From: Pinus tabuliformis
Taxonomy: Eukaryota > Streptophyta > Pinopsida > Pinales > Pinaceae
Reading direction: 5' to 3'
Length of the DNA stretch: 64,000 nt
Assembly (NCBI GenBank): GCA_031772625.1
Contig: CM062815.1
Coordinates: 121,319,977-121,383,976, forward strand
Part shown: piece after piece, positions 1 to 10,241 of the stretch
Numbering within the stretch: the stretch's first letter is position 1
Layout: every line of letters begins with the position of its first letter
The notes under the pieces: model-generated
The model's input: the letters and a program-made list of their open reading frames with translations, nothing else
What the model was told of the DNA's origin: nothing
The model's database searches: none
Made by a program: the position numbers and the translations under genes

Positions 1-406
1 CTGGAGGAATGACTTTGAATCAGATACAATGGTTGTAATTAAATTCTTCTATTCAATAAAGTATTTGAATCTTTCTCCCATATGTTTGTATTGTCTTATA
101 ATGCTTATATGTGTGAAATGTATTTGATTCCATTCACTTATATTCAATATATCTTTTTCTTTGATCGATTCTTTGTTTTTTGTTTGTGTTTACAGGTACT
201 TCTCATGCATATTAAGTACGGGAAGGAGCGACAAGATCATTACAAAGGAGACGAGAGGAAAGTGGAACTACAAGTAGGTCTTCTCATCTTCTCATCTTAT
301 CTATTGCTTATAAGAAAAGACTAAAATACTTTAAATTGTTGTTCTAGATATGGCTACTTATCTAGGCAATTAGTATTTATCCGTAGATACCAAATTCTCC
401 AAAACA
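1..406 (+). repeat. 5' LTR of element A (3' part only)
   Basis: Direct repeat of 7548-7950, ending in CCAAAACA in both copies. It holds the block around 'gtttacaggtacttctca' and the AT-rich stretch before the end. Differences from the 3' copy are scattered substitutions and small indels, so the element is not very recent. Confidence 0.85.
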
Positions 407-408
407 AA

Positions 409-430
409 TTGGAAACTCCACTAGGGAGCG
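409..430 (+). other. Candidate primer-binding site of element A
   Basis: Three bases after the LTR end, the segment starts TTGG and ends AGGGAGCG. It shares its ends with the tRNA-Asp-type site common in Tat/Athila-like Ty3 elements, but the middle does not match. It is clearly not the tRNA-Met site used by the other elements here. This is a position-based guess. Confidence 0.25.
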
Positions 431-1299
431 ATCATCGTTACAAGTAGATTATTCGCATCCTAGGACACTCTAGCAGACCTTACTTCCTTTCATTGATTCT
501 ATTTCAGCCTTGTTGAAGTGTTATTTGGTCAAAAATTTGAGGTTAGATGACTCTTGAGTGGCCTCTCAGGAATCAGCGCAGGCTTGGTCAGGGGATAGTG
601 CTCTACAAAGCACCCTTGAGTGAGATACAGTGCTCTGTAGCATAGTTAGGCCCTCTTTGACCTATATTGATCCACCTTAGGGAAAATTTTCACCTTTGGA
701 TTGGGTTTTTTCTCCAAATTTCCTTCTGTTTATGCTTGTTGAAAGATCAATGATTGTAGTATGTCTCTGAAATCAACTTGTATTTCCTCTTTCCAGCCCT
801 ACTTTGACTTGATTGATTAATGTTTCTTAAATGTTTTCTTTGTCATTATCAATCCATCGTCAAAGTTAGATTATAGTCAATTAATCTTTGTTCGAAAGAA
901 AGTGTCGTAAAAGTCTTCTTTTCCTTCGAAACTGAACTGTCGTAAAGTCTTTGTTCTTATAAAAATATTGATTGATTGTATGTGCATTAGTTTCCTTTTT
1001 GTTCATCATAACATTAAGGGATTCAAAAATAAAAACTTGCATCGTTCATATTGTATTTTGTGAATGCTTGAAAGGAATAGCTAGGGAAATTGCATTAGAT
1101 GTGCTCTTTGCTCTTTGTCAAAGATCTGATTGCTCTATCCCTACTAGCTAAGGTTTTCATTGTTCAATTGAATGAAAATAATGCTTATCATATTAGTTGC
1201 ATTTTAGGAATTGAAAACATACATCACGTGGTGAACCTTGAAAGGAAAATTCTAAAGAAGATCAACTTAAAATTTATCTGAATTTACCTAATGGAGCAT
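431..1299 (+). other. Untranslated leader of element A
   Basis: I see no convincing coding sequence. An imperfect palindrome, GTGCTCTACAAAGCAC (599-614), resembles the perfect palindrome GTGCTCTGCAGAGCAC (7140-7155) near the 3' LTR. The surrounding 100 bases are also loosely similar in the two places. Confidence 0.4.
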
Positions 1300-1734
1300 T
1301 GTCACCTAACGAAAAACATTTAGTGGTTCTAGGCTAGAGACGTGTTCCGGCATCGTAAAACAAAGCAGTTGTCGCTAACTTGTCTGAAATACATCCTGAA
1401 TGTGATACCTCATTCTACGTACGTGAGTATATCGTAGCTCGTCCATGTACCTTTGGGTATATAGGGCGATGCTACAGTACATAAAGTCTATGGGAATGCA
1501 CTCACTATGCAGTTTTTCATTAGACAGCGCTTATACGAATTGGGCCTCCACGTACTTTCGGGTATATATGGGAGGACAAAACTAGGTTTTTATCCATCCT
1601 TAGGTAACCGAGTCGGCCGCCTTATACACTGTGATACACCAAACACAGCATTCGAGGAGATTGCCTGCCTGTACTTCTTATTTCACCAGGAGGTATTCTG
1701 CAGTTCACAGTTGCTTGGTAAACCTTTTGCGTAG
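1300..1734 (+). pseudogene. Gag-like N-terminal region of element A, broken
   Basis: The stretch reads, with stops and a frame change, as a basic and aromatic protein. The longest open part is 1507-1734 (75 codons), ending in TAG. Fragments such as 'FYVREYIVARPCTFGYIG' precede it in another frame. I do not recognise a named domain. Position after the leader and before the zinc-knuckle frame suggests the front of Gag. Confidence in coding origin is moderate; in function it is low. Confidence 0.4.
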
Positions 1735-1783
1735 ATTATCCTTCTTTTGTTTTGTTATGTTACTTTGATTAAAATAAATTTAA

Positions 1784-2734
1784 TTGACCGCAGATAACAT
1801 CCTCCACGCTCACTCCTTAGTTGATCTTAGGTTGAAACATATGGCGACAAATCTGGAGTCCACCGATCAAGGAATTCCTTTTGAAGGGAATCCTAGTCCT
1901 TTTCCTCCTTTTGGAAATATTGGTGCTCCTTATATGGAAACATTGTCCCTTCTGGGACTTACCATTGGCTTGCCAGTATGGTTGTTTTCAACCTCCTTGG
2001 TTCAAAATGTCATGATTTCCCCGCAATCGAGTACACCTCCAACTGGACAAAATCAACCTCCAGTTGATCCTAAAGTTGACCCTTTGCCTTCTTCCTCGGT
2101 TGTTTCTTCCTCCCCTTCTTCCTCTTCGCCTGGTGATAGTATTGGTACTAGTAACCAAGTGGCTAAGACGAAGAGGAAAGGGAAGAAGAAGAAGAAGAAG
2201 CAAATTCAGTAGAAGGGAAACCAAGCAACCATTGCTTTGAATGCAATATCTAATGATAAACCATCTGTCAAGCCTCACAAAGTTCGATATCCATGCAAAA
2301 TTTGTGCGAGATACCATCTTCTTCGAAATTGTCCTGATATTCCTCAGATCTTAGAAGAATGGTCTTCTCGTTCACATCATCCTGTGTCATCAACTTCTAG
2401 AGATCATGCAGGGGACACACCATTAACTAGTGGCAGTAAAGTTCATGGAAATAAGGGTAAAGTTAAGTTTCCATGTAAGTTATGTGAAGGGAATCACCCC
2501 ATTCACCTTTGTCCCTATCTGGATGAAGCCAAAAAAGTGTTGGATAACTGTCCTGCTTCACCGCAGCGACTTCCATCTGGTTACAAGAGACTCTCCCTTA
2601 ATCCTTCACTAGTTGATGAATTGACTAACTCAAATCAACCGTCAGTCAAACCCACTCTCTCTGAAAGTGAATCCTATGAGTCTATACCTAACCCAAATCA
2701 ACAGGTCGAGGTAACAGTTGACACCTTCAATTAA
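1784..2734 (+). pseudogene. Gag of element A with two zinc knuckles (in-frame TAG)
   Basis: One reading frame runs from 1784 to a TAA at 2732, interrupted only by a TAG at 2210. The first part is Pro/Ser-rich and ends in a Lys tract that would bind nucleic acid. The second part holds two Cys-His knuckles of form C-x2-C-x3-H-x4-C: CKICARYHLLRNC near 2295-2335 and CKLCEGNHPIHLC near 2475-2515. This spacing is one residue shorter than the usual retroviral CCHC box. Knuckles of this kind bind the RNA genome during packaging. The frame overlaps the protease frame by 17 bases in a different phase, which may be an old frameshift or the natural gag-pro junction. The residue before the TAG is Gln, so readthrough cannot be excluded from this site alone. 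Confidence 0.65.
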
Positions 2735-3602
2735 TCGTACCTTTCCCGAAGAGAGTGAGTATGATACCACTCAGGTTCTTTTTGTTTCTTTAGATTCTAA
2801 TGAGCTTGGAGACAACCCTCTTGTTCCATCAAGACAGGAGGAAAATCCTCCCATTCTCGTAACACAAGGGGATAATACTCCCGTTTCTACAATACCCCCT
2901 CCAAGTAGTCTAGTCACTTCCTTTGATTGGAATCGACTGGTAGGATGTTGTCTTCCTTCTTATGTGCCTTTCCAGATCATAGTACAGGTTTGTAATATGA
3001 TTGTACCTGGCACTATTATAGATGAAGGTGCATCAGTGAGTATCCTTTCCTCAACTACTTGGCAAGCGCTCGGTTAGTTGCCACTTGTGCCTGTTACCCA
3101 AAATCTATTGGCTTTTAATAGAGGAACCAGACAACCATTAGGGATCATTCCTCAGTTTCCTATTACTTTGGGAGGAAAAATCGTTTATCTGAGTGTGATG
3201 GTAGTCCCAGTCCCTTTAGATTACAATTTACTTCTTAGGCGCGACTATGTTTATGACATGGGAGTTATTGTTTCAACACTCTTTCAAGTGATTTGTTTCC
3301 CGCATGAAGGTAGAATTGTTACCATTGACCAGCTTTGATTTCCTAGTCCAAATATGGCTTCCGGTCAACCATCTTACCTAAATGGTCCTTTTGTACCAAT
3401 GGTATCTTCCCCACCACGGGTCAATTATGTGGCAACCTATTCCATGCCTACATCAACTGACGATCAATTCCGTGATGTTGTACATTATGTACTGAGGGCA
3501 TTGGAACCAGATCTCAGTTTCCTTGATACAGATCCCTTCCATAGCATTGTTCTCCCATCAGATGAGAACCTCTTGGAACTCATGACCTCGTATGGGTTGT
3601 GA
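2718..3602 (+). pseudogene. Retropepsin-like protease region of element A, two stops
   Basis: A single phase runs across 2718-3602 with stops at 3075 (TAG) and 3336 (TGA). Around 3020-3060 it reads IIDEGASVSILSS, the aspartic-protease active-site region in the D-E-G-A-S form seen in some plant Ty3 families (usual form D-S/T-G-A). Further on, LLLRRDYVYDMG and FPHEGRIVTIDQL match the way this domain normally ends. It would have processed Gag. The segment after 3338 (82 codons) ends at a natural-looking TGA, and no reverse transcriptase follows; minisatellites start directly after it. Confidence 0.65.
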
Positions 3603-4480
3603 TCAGGAATATGAGCATAGTTCCTTGTCTTTTGCCAAGCTCGTTAAAAAATGAAACAAGGAAAATGAGGATAGTTCTTTTACTATGTCAACCTCATTAA
3701 AAAATTAAACAACTCCTATGAGCATAGTTCCTTGTCTTGTGTCAAGAGCGTTAAAAAATGAAACAAGGAAAATAAGGATATTTCTTTACTGTGTCAACCT
3801 CATTAAAAAATGAAATAGCTCCTACAAGGATAGTTCCTAGTCTTGTGTCAACCTTGTTAAAAAATGAAACAAAGGGTATGAGCATAGTTCCTTGTCTTGT
3901 GTCAACCTCGTTAAAAAATGAAACAAGGAGTATGAGCATAGTTCCTTGTCTTGTGTCAATCTCATTAAAAATGAAACAAGGAATATGAGGATAGTTCCTT
4001 GTCTTGTGTCAACCTTGTTAAAAAATGAAACCAAGGATATGAGGATAGTACCTTGTCTTGTGTCAACCTCGTTAAAAAATGAAACAAGGAATATGAGGAT
4101 AGTTCCTTATCTAGTTTCAACCTTGTTAAAAAATGAAACCAAGGAATATGAGGATAGTTCCTTGTCTTGTGTCAACCTCATTAAAAAGTGAAACCAGGGA
4201 TATGAGGATAGTTCTTTTACTATGTCAACCTCATTAAAAAATGAAACAGCTCCCATGAGGATAGTTCCTGGTCTTGTGTCAACCTTGCTAAAAAATGAAA
4301 CCAAGGAATATGAGGATAGTTCCTTGTCTTGTGACAACCTCGTTAAAAAAATGAAACCAAGGAATATTAGCATAGTTCCTTGTCTTGTGTCAAGCTCGTT
4401 AAAAAATGAAACAAGGAATCTAAGGAGAGTTCCTTATCTTGTGTCAAGCTCATTAAAAAATGAAACAAGGTCCCCTGAAG
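3603..4480 (+). repeat. Minisatellite T1, about 16 copies of a 54-base unit
   Basis: Each unit contains a variant of 'agttccttgtcttgtgtcaa' followed by 'cctcgttaaaaaatgaaac' and a short tail. The unit is 18 codons long, so several units stay open in one phase (3791-3988, 3946-4191, 4222-4542), giving a repeated peptide like LVSTLLKNETK. CCTTGT and ACAAGG can pair around many units. There are no unique spacers, so this is not a CRISPR array. Confidence 0.9.
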
Positions 4481-4597
4481 CAAAGTTCCATATCGAGTCT
4501 TTGATTAGATCTCGTAAAATCCCAGTCGATTCTTTCACTTGATCTCGCAAAAGAACCTTCATTCCATCCACCTGATAGCCACAAGTAGTCTACTTAG

Positions 4598-4816
4598 GTG
4601 AATGTAATGAAGCTTGGGGGGCATGCACCTAGTGGTAAAGTTAAGTTTCCCTGTAGTTTATGTGAAGGGAATCACCCCATTCACCTTTGTCCCTATCTGG
4701 ACGAAGCCAGGAAGGTGTTGGATAACCATCCTGCTTCACTGCAACGACTTCCATTTGGTTACAGGAGACTCTCCTTTTCATCTTGTTGGGGGCATGTAAA
4801 CCAATCTCAAGCATAG
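4598..4816 (+). pseudogene. Second copy of the Gag zinc-knuckle module
   Basis: 4629-4785 duplicates 2455-2605, including the C-x2-C-x3-H-x4-C box (CSLCEGNHPIHLC) and the following CPYLDEA helix. The open phase is 4598-4816. It lies between minisatellites T1 and T2 and directly follows the purine run CTTGGGGGG, which looks like a polypurine tract. It could be a duplicated exon-like piece or a relic of an internal rearrangement. Whether it is translated is unknown. Confidence 0.6.
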
Positions 4817-5040
4817 TTCTTTGTTTCAAGCTTGTGTAAAAATGAAACTCAATCCAAGCATATTTTTTCATTTCAAGCTTGTGTAAAAATGAAACTGAAT
4901 CCAAGCATAGTTTTTCATTTCAAGCTTGTGTAGAAATGAAACTGAATCCAAGCATAGTTTGTTATTTCAAGCTTGTGTAAACATGAAATTGAATCCAAGC
5001 ATAGTTCCCTATGGTTCAAGCTTGTGTAAAAATGAACCCA
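4800..5040 (+). repeat. Minisatellite T2, five copies of a 47-48-base hairpin unit
   Basis: Each unit reads like 'tccaagcatag', a T-rich stretch, then 'ttcaagcttgtgtaaaaatgaa'. TTCA and TGAA arms flank a 13-14-base loop containing AAGCTTGTGTA. Arms are GTTTCA/TGAAAC in unit 1 (4823-4828/4843-4848), ATTTCA/TGAAAT in unit 4 (4964-4969/4984-4989) and GGTTCA/TGAACC in unit 5 (5013-5018/5033-5038). Units 2 and 3 carry one mismatch. The unit resembles a shortened T1 unit. Confidence 0.85.
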
Positions 5041-5863
5041 TCTCCATTTTAACCCTCGTGATTTCCATTCTATCAACCTCTTCTGTCAGGTGAACCTTAG
5101 TTTTTCAACTTCCATCGTCACTATTTCCTTAGTTGATCATATGCTTTCACTTGGTTGTTTTACCCTTTTTGAGGAACAACTACAATGAGTGGTCTGATTA
5201 GCCAGCCTATTCACATAAATCAACATGTTTTGAGAAATTCCAACATCACCGGAACCAGTTTCTATCCTAGACACCACTCATTCCTCAAAGTGGAGTTCTC
5301 TTTAAGCTCTTTTCAAACTCTCAAAACATGAAAAGATTGTCGAGCGCTTGTCCTTTTCATCTCGTTAAACGGATTGGAAACAGCATCTACTCAGTATACG
5401 TTTAACCCTTTTTTGGGATGAGATAGATTAACTAAGAAAAAGGAATATGTTGATCAAACATGGTCAATAGGTTCTCTCTCGTATTGTTTTTCGCTTTTTC
5501 GGGCTTGAGAGACAAATCTACGAAAAGAACTTGTGGAGTTTTCTTTTTATCCCTTTTCAAACTCTATAAACATGAAAAGGATCAAGTTATCTTTTTCGTT
5601 AAACTCGTTAAAACATCAAATAGCGACAAACTTGTCCATCTAAACAAGACCGAGTTTCACCTTCGCTAGACTTGTGAAAACATCACATAGCGATGGATTC
5701 ACCTGAAGGGTGGAATTATACAACAAGCATATGTTATCCTCCTCAAGCTTGATAAAAAATAAAGAGGTATTGGTCAGAAATGACTGGGGAAAATGGAAAA
5801 AGGGGAAAACCACTTTATGGTAGCAGGTCGCTCTTGAACATGACACTTTCACTTCATCTCCAT
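5041..5863 (+). other. Degenerate hairpin-bearing spacer of element A
   Basis: No coding sequence is convincing. Two further hairpins continue the T2 pattern: TCTTTTCA/TGAAAAGA (5308-5315/5329-5336) and CCTTTTCA/TGAAAAGG (5552-5559/5573-5580), both with 13-base loops. The rest looks like eroded repeat units ('ctcgttaaa', 'acttgtgaaaacatca'). Confidence 0.5.
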
Positions 5864-6063
5864 GACTATTTGGGTTGGGTTATCTGCTTGTCGGTTGTCA
5901 TACCTATGGTCTATCACACCATCCATCACTTTTGGTTTTGGGTCAATGCTTCCAATTCATTCAGACTATTTGGGTTGTGTTATCTGCTAGAATGGTTATC
6001 ATACCTATGGTCTATCACACCATCCATTACTTTTGTTTTAGGTCAATGCTACCAATTTATTTC
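5864..6063 (+). repeat. 100-base tandem duplication
   Basis: 5864-5963 and 5964-6063 are near-identical neighbours; each begins 'gactatttgggttg' and contains 'cctatggtctatcacaccat'. Confidence 0.85.
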
Positions 6064-6905
6064 AGTGTCGCCGACATGTTCAAGAGAAGTCATCTAGTCA
6101 AAATTCATCCTTTGCAATACCATAAGCCTTCATTTTCATGACAGTCATTCCTGAACTTTATGTCATCAGTCAAATTCCATCTCAAAAATCACTACACTCA
6201 TTTCGTGTCGTTGATGTGAGATACATCAAGGCCCTCCTGCGACGAGTCGCTTCTTGTCGACATCAGCACATTATCCAAGAAGTTGACTTAGAAACACCCT
6301 TCTAGTACCTTGAGGCTTGCATACATCAATGGCAGGTTTCTCGTTTCTAGTGATAGGATTACATCAATGACCTTCGACCGAAAGACTTTGTATGGTGTTC
6401 GACATCAAATCATCCATTCACATTATGTAGAATGTATTGCAGAACCTTGAGGATCATTATCATTATTGGTGATTTCTCTCGCATCTGTTAACAGCTTACA
6501 TCATTGGCTAGTAATCAGATGGTGTCTTCCCATGTTCGACTTTAGATCACATATTCACATGGTTAGACTCATACTTGAGCGAACAATTGAATGAGATAGA
6601 AGACCCCAGATCTAGTTTCATCCATCCGGGCTGCGATTTCAGGAGTACTAGATCATATGTAGAATGGCTTTACATTGATAGTTATTCGAATCATGGGTCT
6701 ATATCTGTAGATGATTGTTTATGTACATGTAATGAAAGTTTACAAGTTGAGCATGGGTATGCCTTCCCTTAGCAATTCATGTAAAAGTCAAAAATCATGG
6801 TATATGTATTGTAATTGATGCAAGTCACCTTCCACTTCGATACCTCCTCATCACATCGTAAAGCATTTCATTCGACATTGGCATTTTTCCGACTTCATGC
6901 TTTAG
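6064..6905 (+). other. Non-coding 3' region of element A
   Basis: Short open phases only; nothing recognisable. Recurrent 'acatcaatg' and 'ttcgacat' words are present. At 6900-6910 the run TTTAGGGGGC is the best candidate for a polypurine tract before the 3' LTR. Confidence 0.4.
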
Positions 6906-7950
6906 GGGGCAGCTATTACAGATCCATTTGGGCACATCAATCCCATCATCCAAATCAGTGTTTTAGGGCTCATCAAACCCTAATTTTAGTTGCTACATGC
7001 CCTAAATAAGTCACCCCTTTGAATGCCTCCTTCCCAGACAGTTTCATGACTTGAAGACATCCAGAAATGGCCTCTAGAGGGACCAGCACAGGTAGGCCCA
7101 TGTAAGGGTGCACTGCAGAGCAGTTAAGTCCATGCCGTGGTGCTCTGCAGAGCACTTAGGCATCCTTTCACCTACACTGGGCGAGTTTGAGCGAAATTCA
7201 GATAGGGTTTGGGGAATATTCTTACCTTTTGGAGTCATCTAGAAGGTTCTGTCACTTATCAACTCCTATGAGCTCGAAAATGGATGAGGAATGAGTTAAG
7301 ATGCATCCTATCCTCTCATCCCTTCCTCCATGGAACTAATTCTAAGTATGGAAGGCCATTCAATGCCACCATTTATGACAAAACCTCCTTCATCTCCCTA
7401 TAAATTGACCACTCATCTAAGTGATCAGGGGCTAGATTATGTTGAATTGTAAGGAGATAATGTTGCTATGAGAATTAGCTTTGAAGCAAGTATTGTAATG
7501 CTACAAGTTTGTCATGCTTTTGATGTGATGTGGATGGGATCCAAGCTGGAGGAATGACTTTGAATCAGACACAATGGTTATATTTCCTTCTTCTATTCAA
7601 TAAAGTATTTTAACCTTTCTCCCATATGTTTCTATTGTCTTATAATGCTTATATGTGTGAAATGTATCTGATTCCATTCACTTATATTCAGTAGATCTTT
7701 TGCTTTGACCGACTATTTGTTTCCTGTTTGTGTTTACAGGTACTTCTCAAGCGTATTAAGTACAAGAAGGAGCGACAATATCGATACAAATGATACGAGA
7801 GGAAATCGGAACTACAAGTAGGTCTTCTCATCTTCTCATCTTATCTATTGCTCATAGGAAAAGACTAAAATACTTTAAATTGTTGTTCTAGATATGGCTA
7901 CTTATCTAGGGAACTGGTATTTATCTGTAGATACCAAATTCTCCAAAACA
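6906..7950 (+). repeat. 3' LTR of element A (start uncertain)
   Basis: 7548-7950 is proven by its match to 1-406. The true start lies upstream, beyond what the left copy covers. I place it just after the purine run at 6903-6909, giving about 1.05 kb. The LTR ends in ACA at 7950 and abuts gypsy coding sequence. It contains the perfect 16-base palindrome GTGCTCTGCAGAGCAC at 7140-7155. Confidence 0.7.
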
Positions 7951-8258
7951 ATGACAAGAACATAAAGGACAAACAATCTCAAGAAGGTGATTGGGCTTTG
8001 TTGTATGATTCCAAATTCAAGGATTTTAAAGGCAAGTTAAGGACTAGATTTTTAGTGCCTTATGTCATCGAGAAATATCATGATAATGGTTCAGTGCAAA
8101 TAAGAACCATTGATGCGGAGGATATTCCTTTACTTGTCAATGGGCACAGATTGAAGGTCTACAAGAAGCCCTTGTCAAAGCAAGAATTCATTAATGGTAT
8201 CAACAAGATAGTGATGGTGGTGGAGCAAGTCTCAGCTTCTACCCCATCAAGTCAATGA
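7951..8258 (+). pseudogene. C-terminus of a Ty3/gypsy integrase, interrupted by element A
   Basis: The frame is open from the LTR edge to a TGA at 8256. It reads DWALLYDSKFKDFKGKL and later NGHRLKVYKKPL, the C-terminal nucleic-acid-binding part of many plant gypsy polyproteins. There is no start, because the front part was separated by insertion of element A and lies outside the window on the left. The final 30 residues are variable and end in a Ser/Thr-rich tail. The assignment to Ty3/gypsy is firm; the subfamily is not. Confidence 0.8.
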
Positions 8259-8500
8259 AAAAAGAAAAGAAAAGAAAAAGAGAAAAAAGAAAAAAGAAAA
8301 AAAGGAGACTTTGGTGAAAACCTCCATGAGGCACCTGAGTCCCACTGTTGGGTTGAAAACCTCTAGAGGCAGCCCAATGGTGTCAAAAAAAAAACAACAA
8401 CAACAACTTTGGGTGAAAACCTCTTTTGAGGCACCCAGGGCAAGCAGCTAGGATGAGAACCTCTTGGAGGCAGACTGGTTGTTTTCAAAAAAAAAAAAAA
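8259..8500 (+). other. Gypsy 3' untranslated segment with purine tract and four short hairpins
   Basis: An A/G-only tract (8259-8310) is followed by four palindromes in similar contexts: CCTC-cat-GAGG (8321-8331), CCTCTAGAGG (8360-8369), CCTC-tttt-GAGG (8420-8431) and CCTC-ttg-GAGG (8460-8470). Each is preceded by GAAAA or GAGAA and followed by GCA or CA. A and CAA runs separate them. Confidence 0.6.
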
Positions 8501-8701
8501 AATGTTTGTAGGTCAACAGGAGGAGGATCAGAGCAATAAGAGAGGATCAAAAGGACCTATACAGTTCATTTTTTCATTCCTCCATTCCATATCCTTCATC
8601 ATCCCATCATTCCCTCCATTTATGGATTCATCTAGCACAGTTCGCAAGGGTTCCGTGTTTTCTATAGGATTCCCTATAAACCTACATGATTCCCTGAAAA
8701 C

Positions 8702-8720
8702 CTACAGGATGATCCTGTAG
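8702..8720. other. Palindrome of CTACAGGA motif
   Basis: CTACAGGAT-g-ATCCTGTAG is a perfect inverted repeat. It is one of many copies of this octamer in B1 and B2. A near-palindrome, CTACAGGACATCTTGTAG, lies at 9010-9027. Confidence 0.8.
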
Positions 8721-9358
8721 GTATTACAGTGGCTTGGGAATCCCAAGGAAAGTGACCCTAGAGTAAGGGGATGACCTGTTGGTGTCAAAAAAATAAATTT
8801 TTGCTTCACCATGTCTCTCTCCACCATGATTACCCCTGCATTGATCTGATAATCCAGTAAAAGAAAAAAAATTACAGTTTTCAGAGAAAATAAATAAAAG
8901 AGGATAAAGATAGAGAACAAGGGGACAACACCTGAAGGCTATACCTCTCATTCACCAATCCTCATGCTCCATGAGTGAAGGAATTAATAAAATTTTGGGC
9001 AAGAGGCAACTACAGGACATCTTGTAGGAAATCCTGGAGCAGCCTACCCCACAAAACAAAAAAATCACAGGTTGCGGTCAGCTTCACCGTGGAGATCCAA
9101 ATGTCAAATAAGCTCCTCTAGAGCTTAGTAGTAGCAGCAATATCATCAGCATCACCATCTAGTACCTGCACATCAAAAAAGCATCAAAGGAGGACATAAA
9201 AAAAAAAGCACACATGTAGCAAATACACAGCAAGGACTTCACTCTCCAACAAGTAGCATTAAGGCATCTTACCACAGGTATGTTATCTCGCTTAAGCTCT
9301 CTCGTTAGCATAATATGATCAAACATGTAGATTTTTGAAAGAGTTGATTTTATAAGCA

Positions 9359-9385
9359 AAGGTGGCCAGTTAAATTGGCCACCTT
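9359..9385. other. Hairpin in B1 (10-base stem)
   Basis: AAGGTGGCCA and TGGCCACCTT flank the loop GTTAAAT. The paralogue at 15087-15109 keeps the GGTGGCCA/TGGCCACC core with loop GTTAACT although the surroundings have diverged. Confidence 0.75.
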
Positions 9386-9550
9386 CGATCAGTCAACGAG
9401 GATAATACAGTTAGTTCATTACATACGTGGCAGCATCAAATCAGGCGAAAGAAGAGAAGAGGTCGAAATTGGTTAAGTTACAGATGCCCGAAGAGGGAGT
9501 TGATTACGAGGTAAATGTAACAGCCCTGGTGAAAATTCCATGTAAAAATA

Positions 9551-9558
9551 TATAAATA
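9551..9558 (+). promoter_or_regulatory. TATA box of the solo LTR
   Basis: TATAAATA about 35 bases into the LTR. A long CT-rich tract (9868-9898) follows some 300 bases downstream. The position is unusually early for an LTR promoter, so the assignment is tentative. Confidence 0.4.
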
Positions 9559-10241
9559 CCACGGATGATGGGACACGTATTCCAAGCTGAATGGTGGGTA
9601 GGACATCTGAGTGGGTGTTCATTTGGTTGGTTATGGCTAATAAATTTGGCAAAGGCAATGGCTAAGGAATTAAAGAGGCAAAAAGGTATTTTGGCACATA
9701 TATCTATGAAAATAATGGCATTTAGGAGAAAAGGAAGGTGAAAGGTCACATGTTTCATGTGAGAAGGAAATTGAAGGAAAATAATGGGAAATGAAGAAAT
9801 AGAGGCCTCATTAATAAAAAGGCTTATGAGGATCAATGGGCAAGACTTGGTCGGTTTAGCTTTGGATCTCTCTCATTATTCTCTCTCTCTCTCATACTCT
9901 TGGAGAATTGGAGTTTTCTTGGAACACTCTTGAAGGGTGTGGCATACTTGGATTCTTGAAGCAAGAAGGCAAAGGAAGGACAGGAAAGAGAAAGAAGGCA
10001 TCGGCATCAATAGCTACATCATATTTTCTTGCAGGTATCGAGTTGCATGTATGATTTATTCACTAGTTTTGGCATGCATGGCACATGCATGTCATTTCTT
10101 GGTTGTGATCTATCATTGGCATGGAGGATTTCCTGGATCGACAGTGGATTTCCTAGCCTTGCCATTTCTTGGATATCCATGGTGATCGTGGGTTTACTTT
10201 CATTTCTTTGTTTTTGTTGTTTCTCATGTTTCCTTAGCTTG

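Larger units (their letters stand above)
1..7950 (+). mobile_element. Element A: non-autonomous Ty3-like LTR element (Gag-protease only), left end outside window
   Basis: The first 406 bases recur almost unchanged at 7548-7950, so the window opens inside the 5' LTR and the element ends at 7950 with the expected CA. Between the LTRs I can read gag-like frames, two zinc knuckles and a retropepsin-like domain, followed by minisatellites. No reverse transcriptase, RNase H or integrase is visible, so it must have depended on another element for mobility. The right flank (7951 on) is the C-terminus of a gypsy integrase, which shows that A inserted into an older gypsy. The left target duplication lies outside the window. 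Confidence 0.8.

Noticed and set aside
82-324. 80-codon open frame near the left end as a gene
   Set aside because: Lies inside an LTR, and the second LTR copy does not keep it.
3603-4480. Regular 54-base repeats as a CRISPR array
   Set aside because: No unique spacers, units diverge along their whole length, and the setting is plant retroelement DNA.
9868-9898. CT microsatellite as a promoter element
   Set aside because: Simple repeat inside an LTR; nothing further supports regulation.
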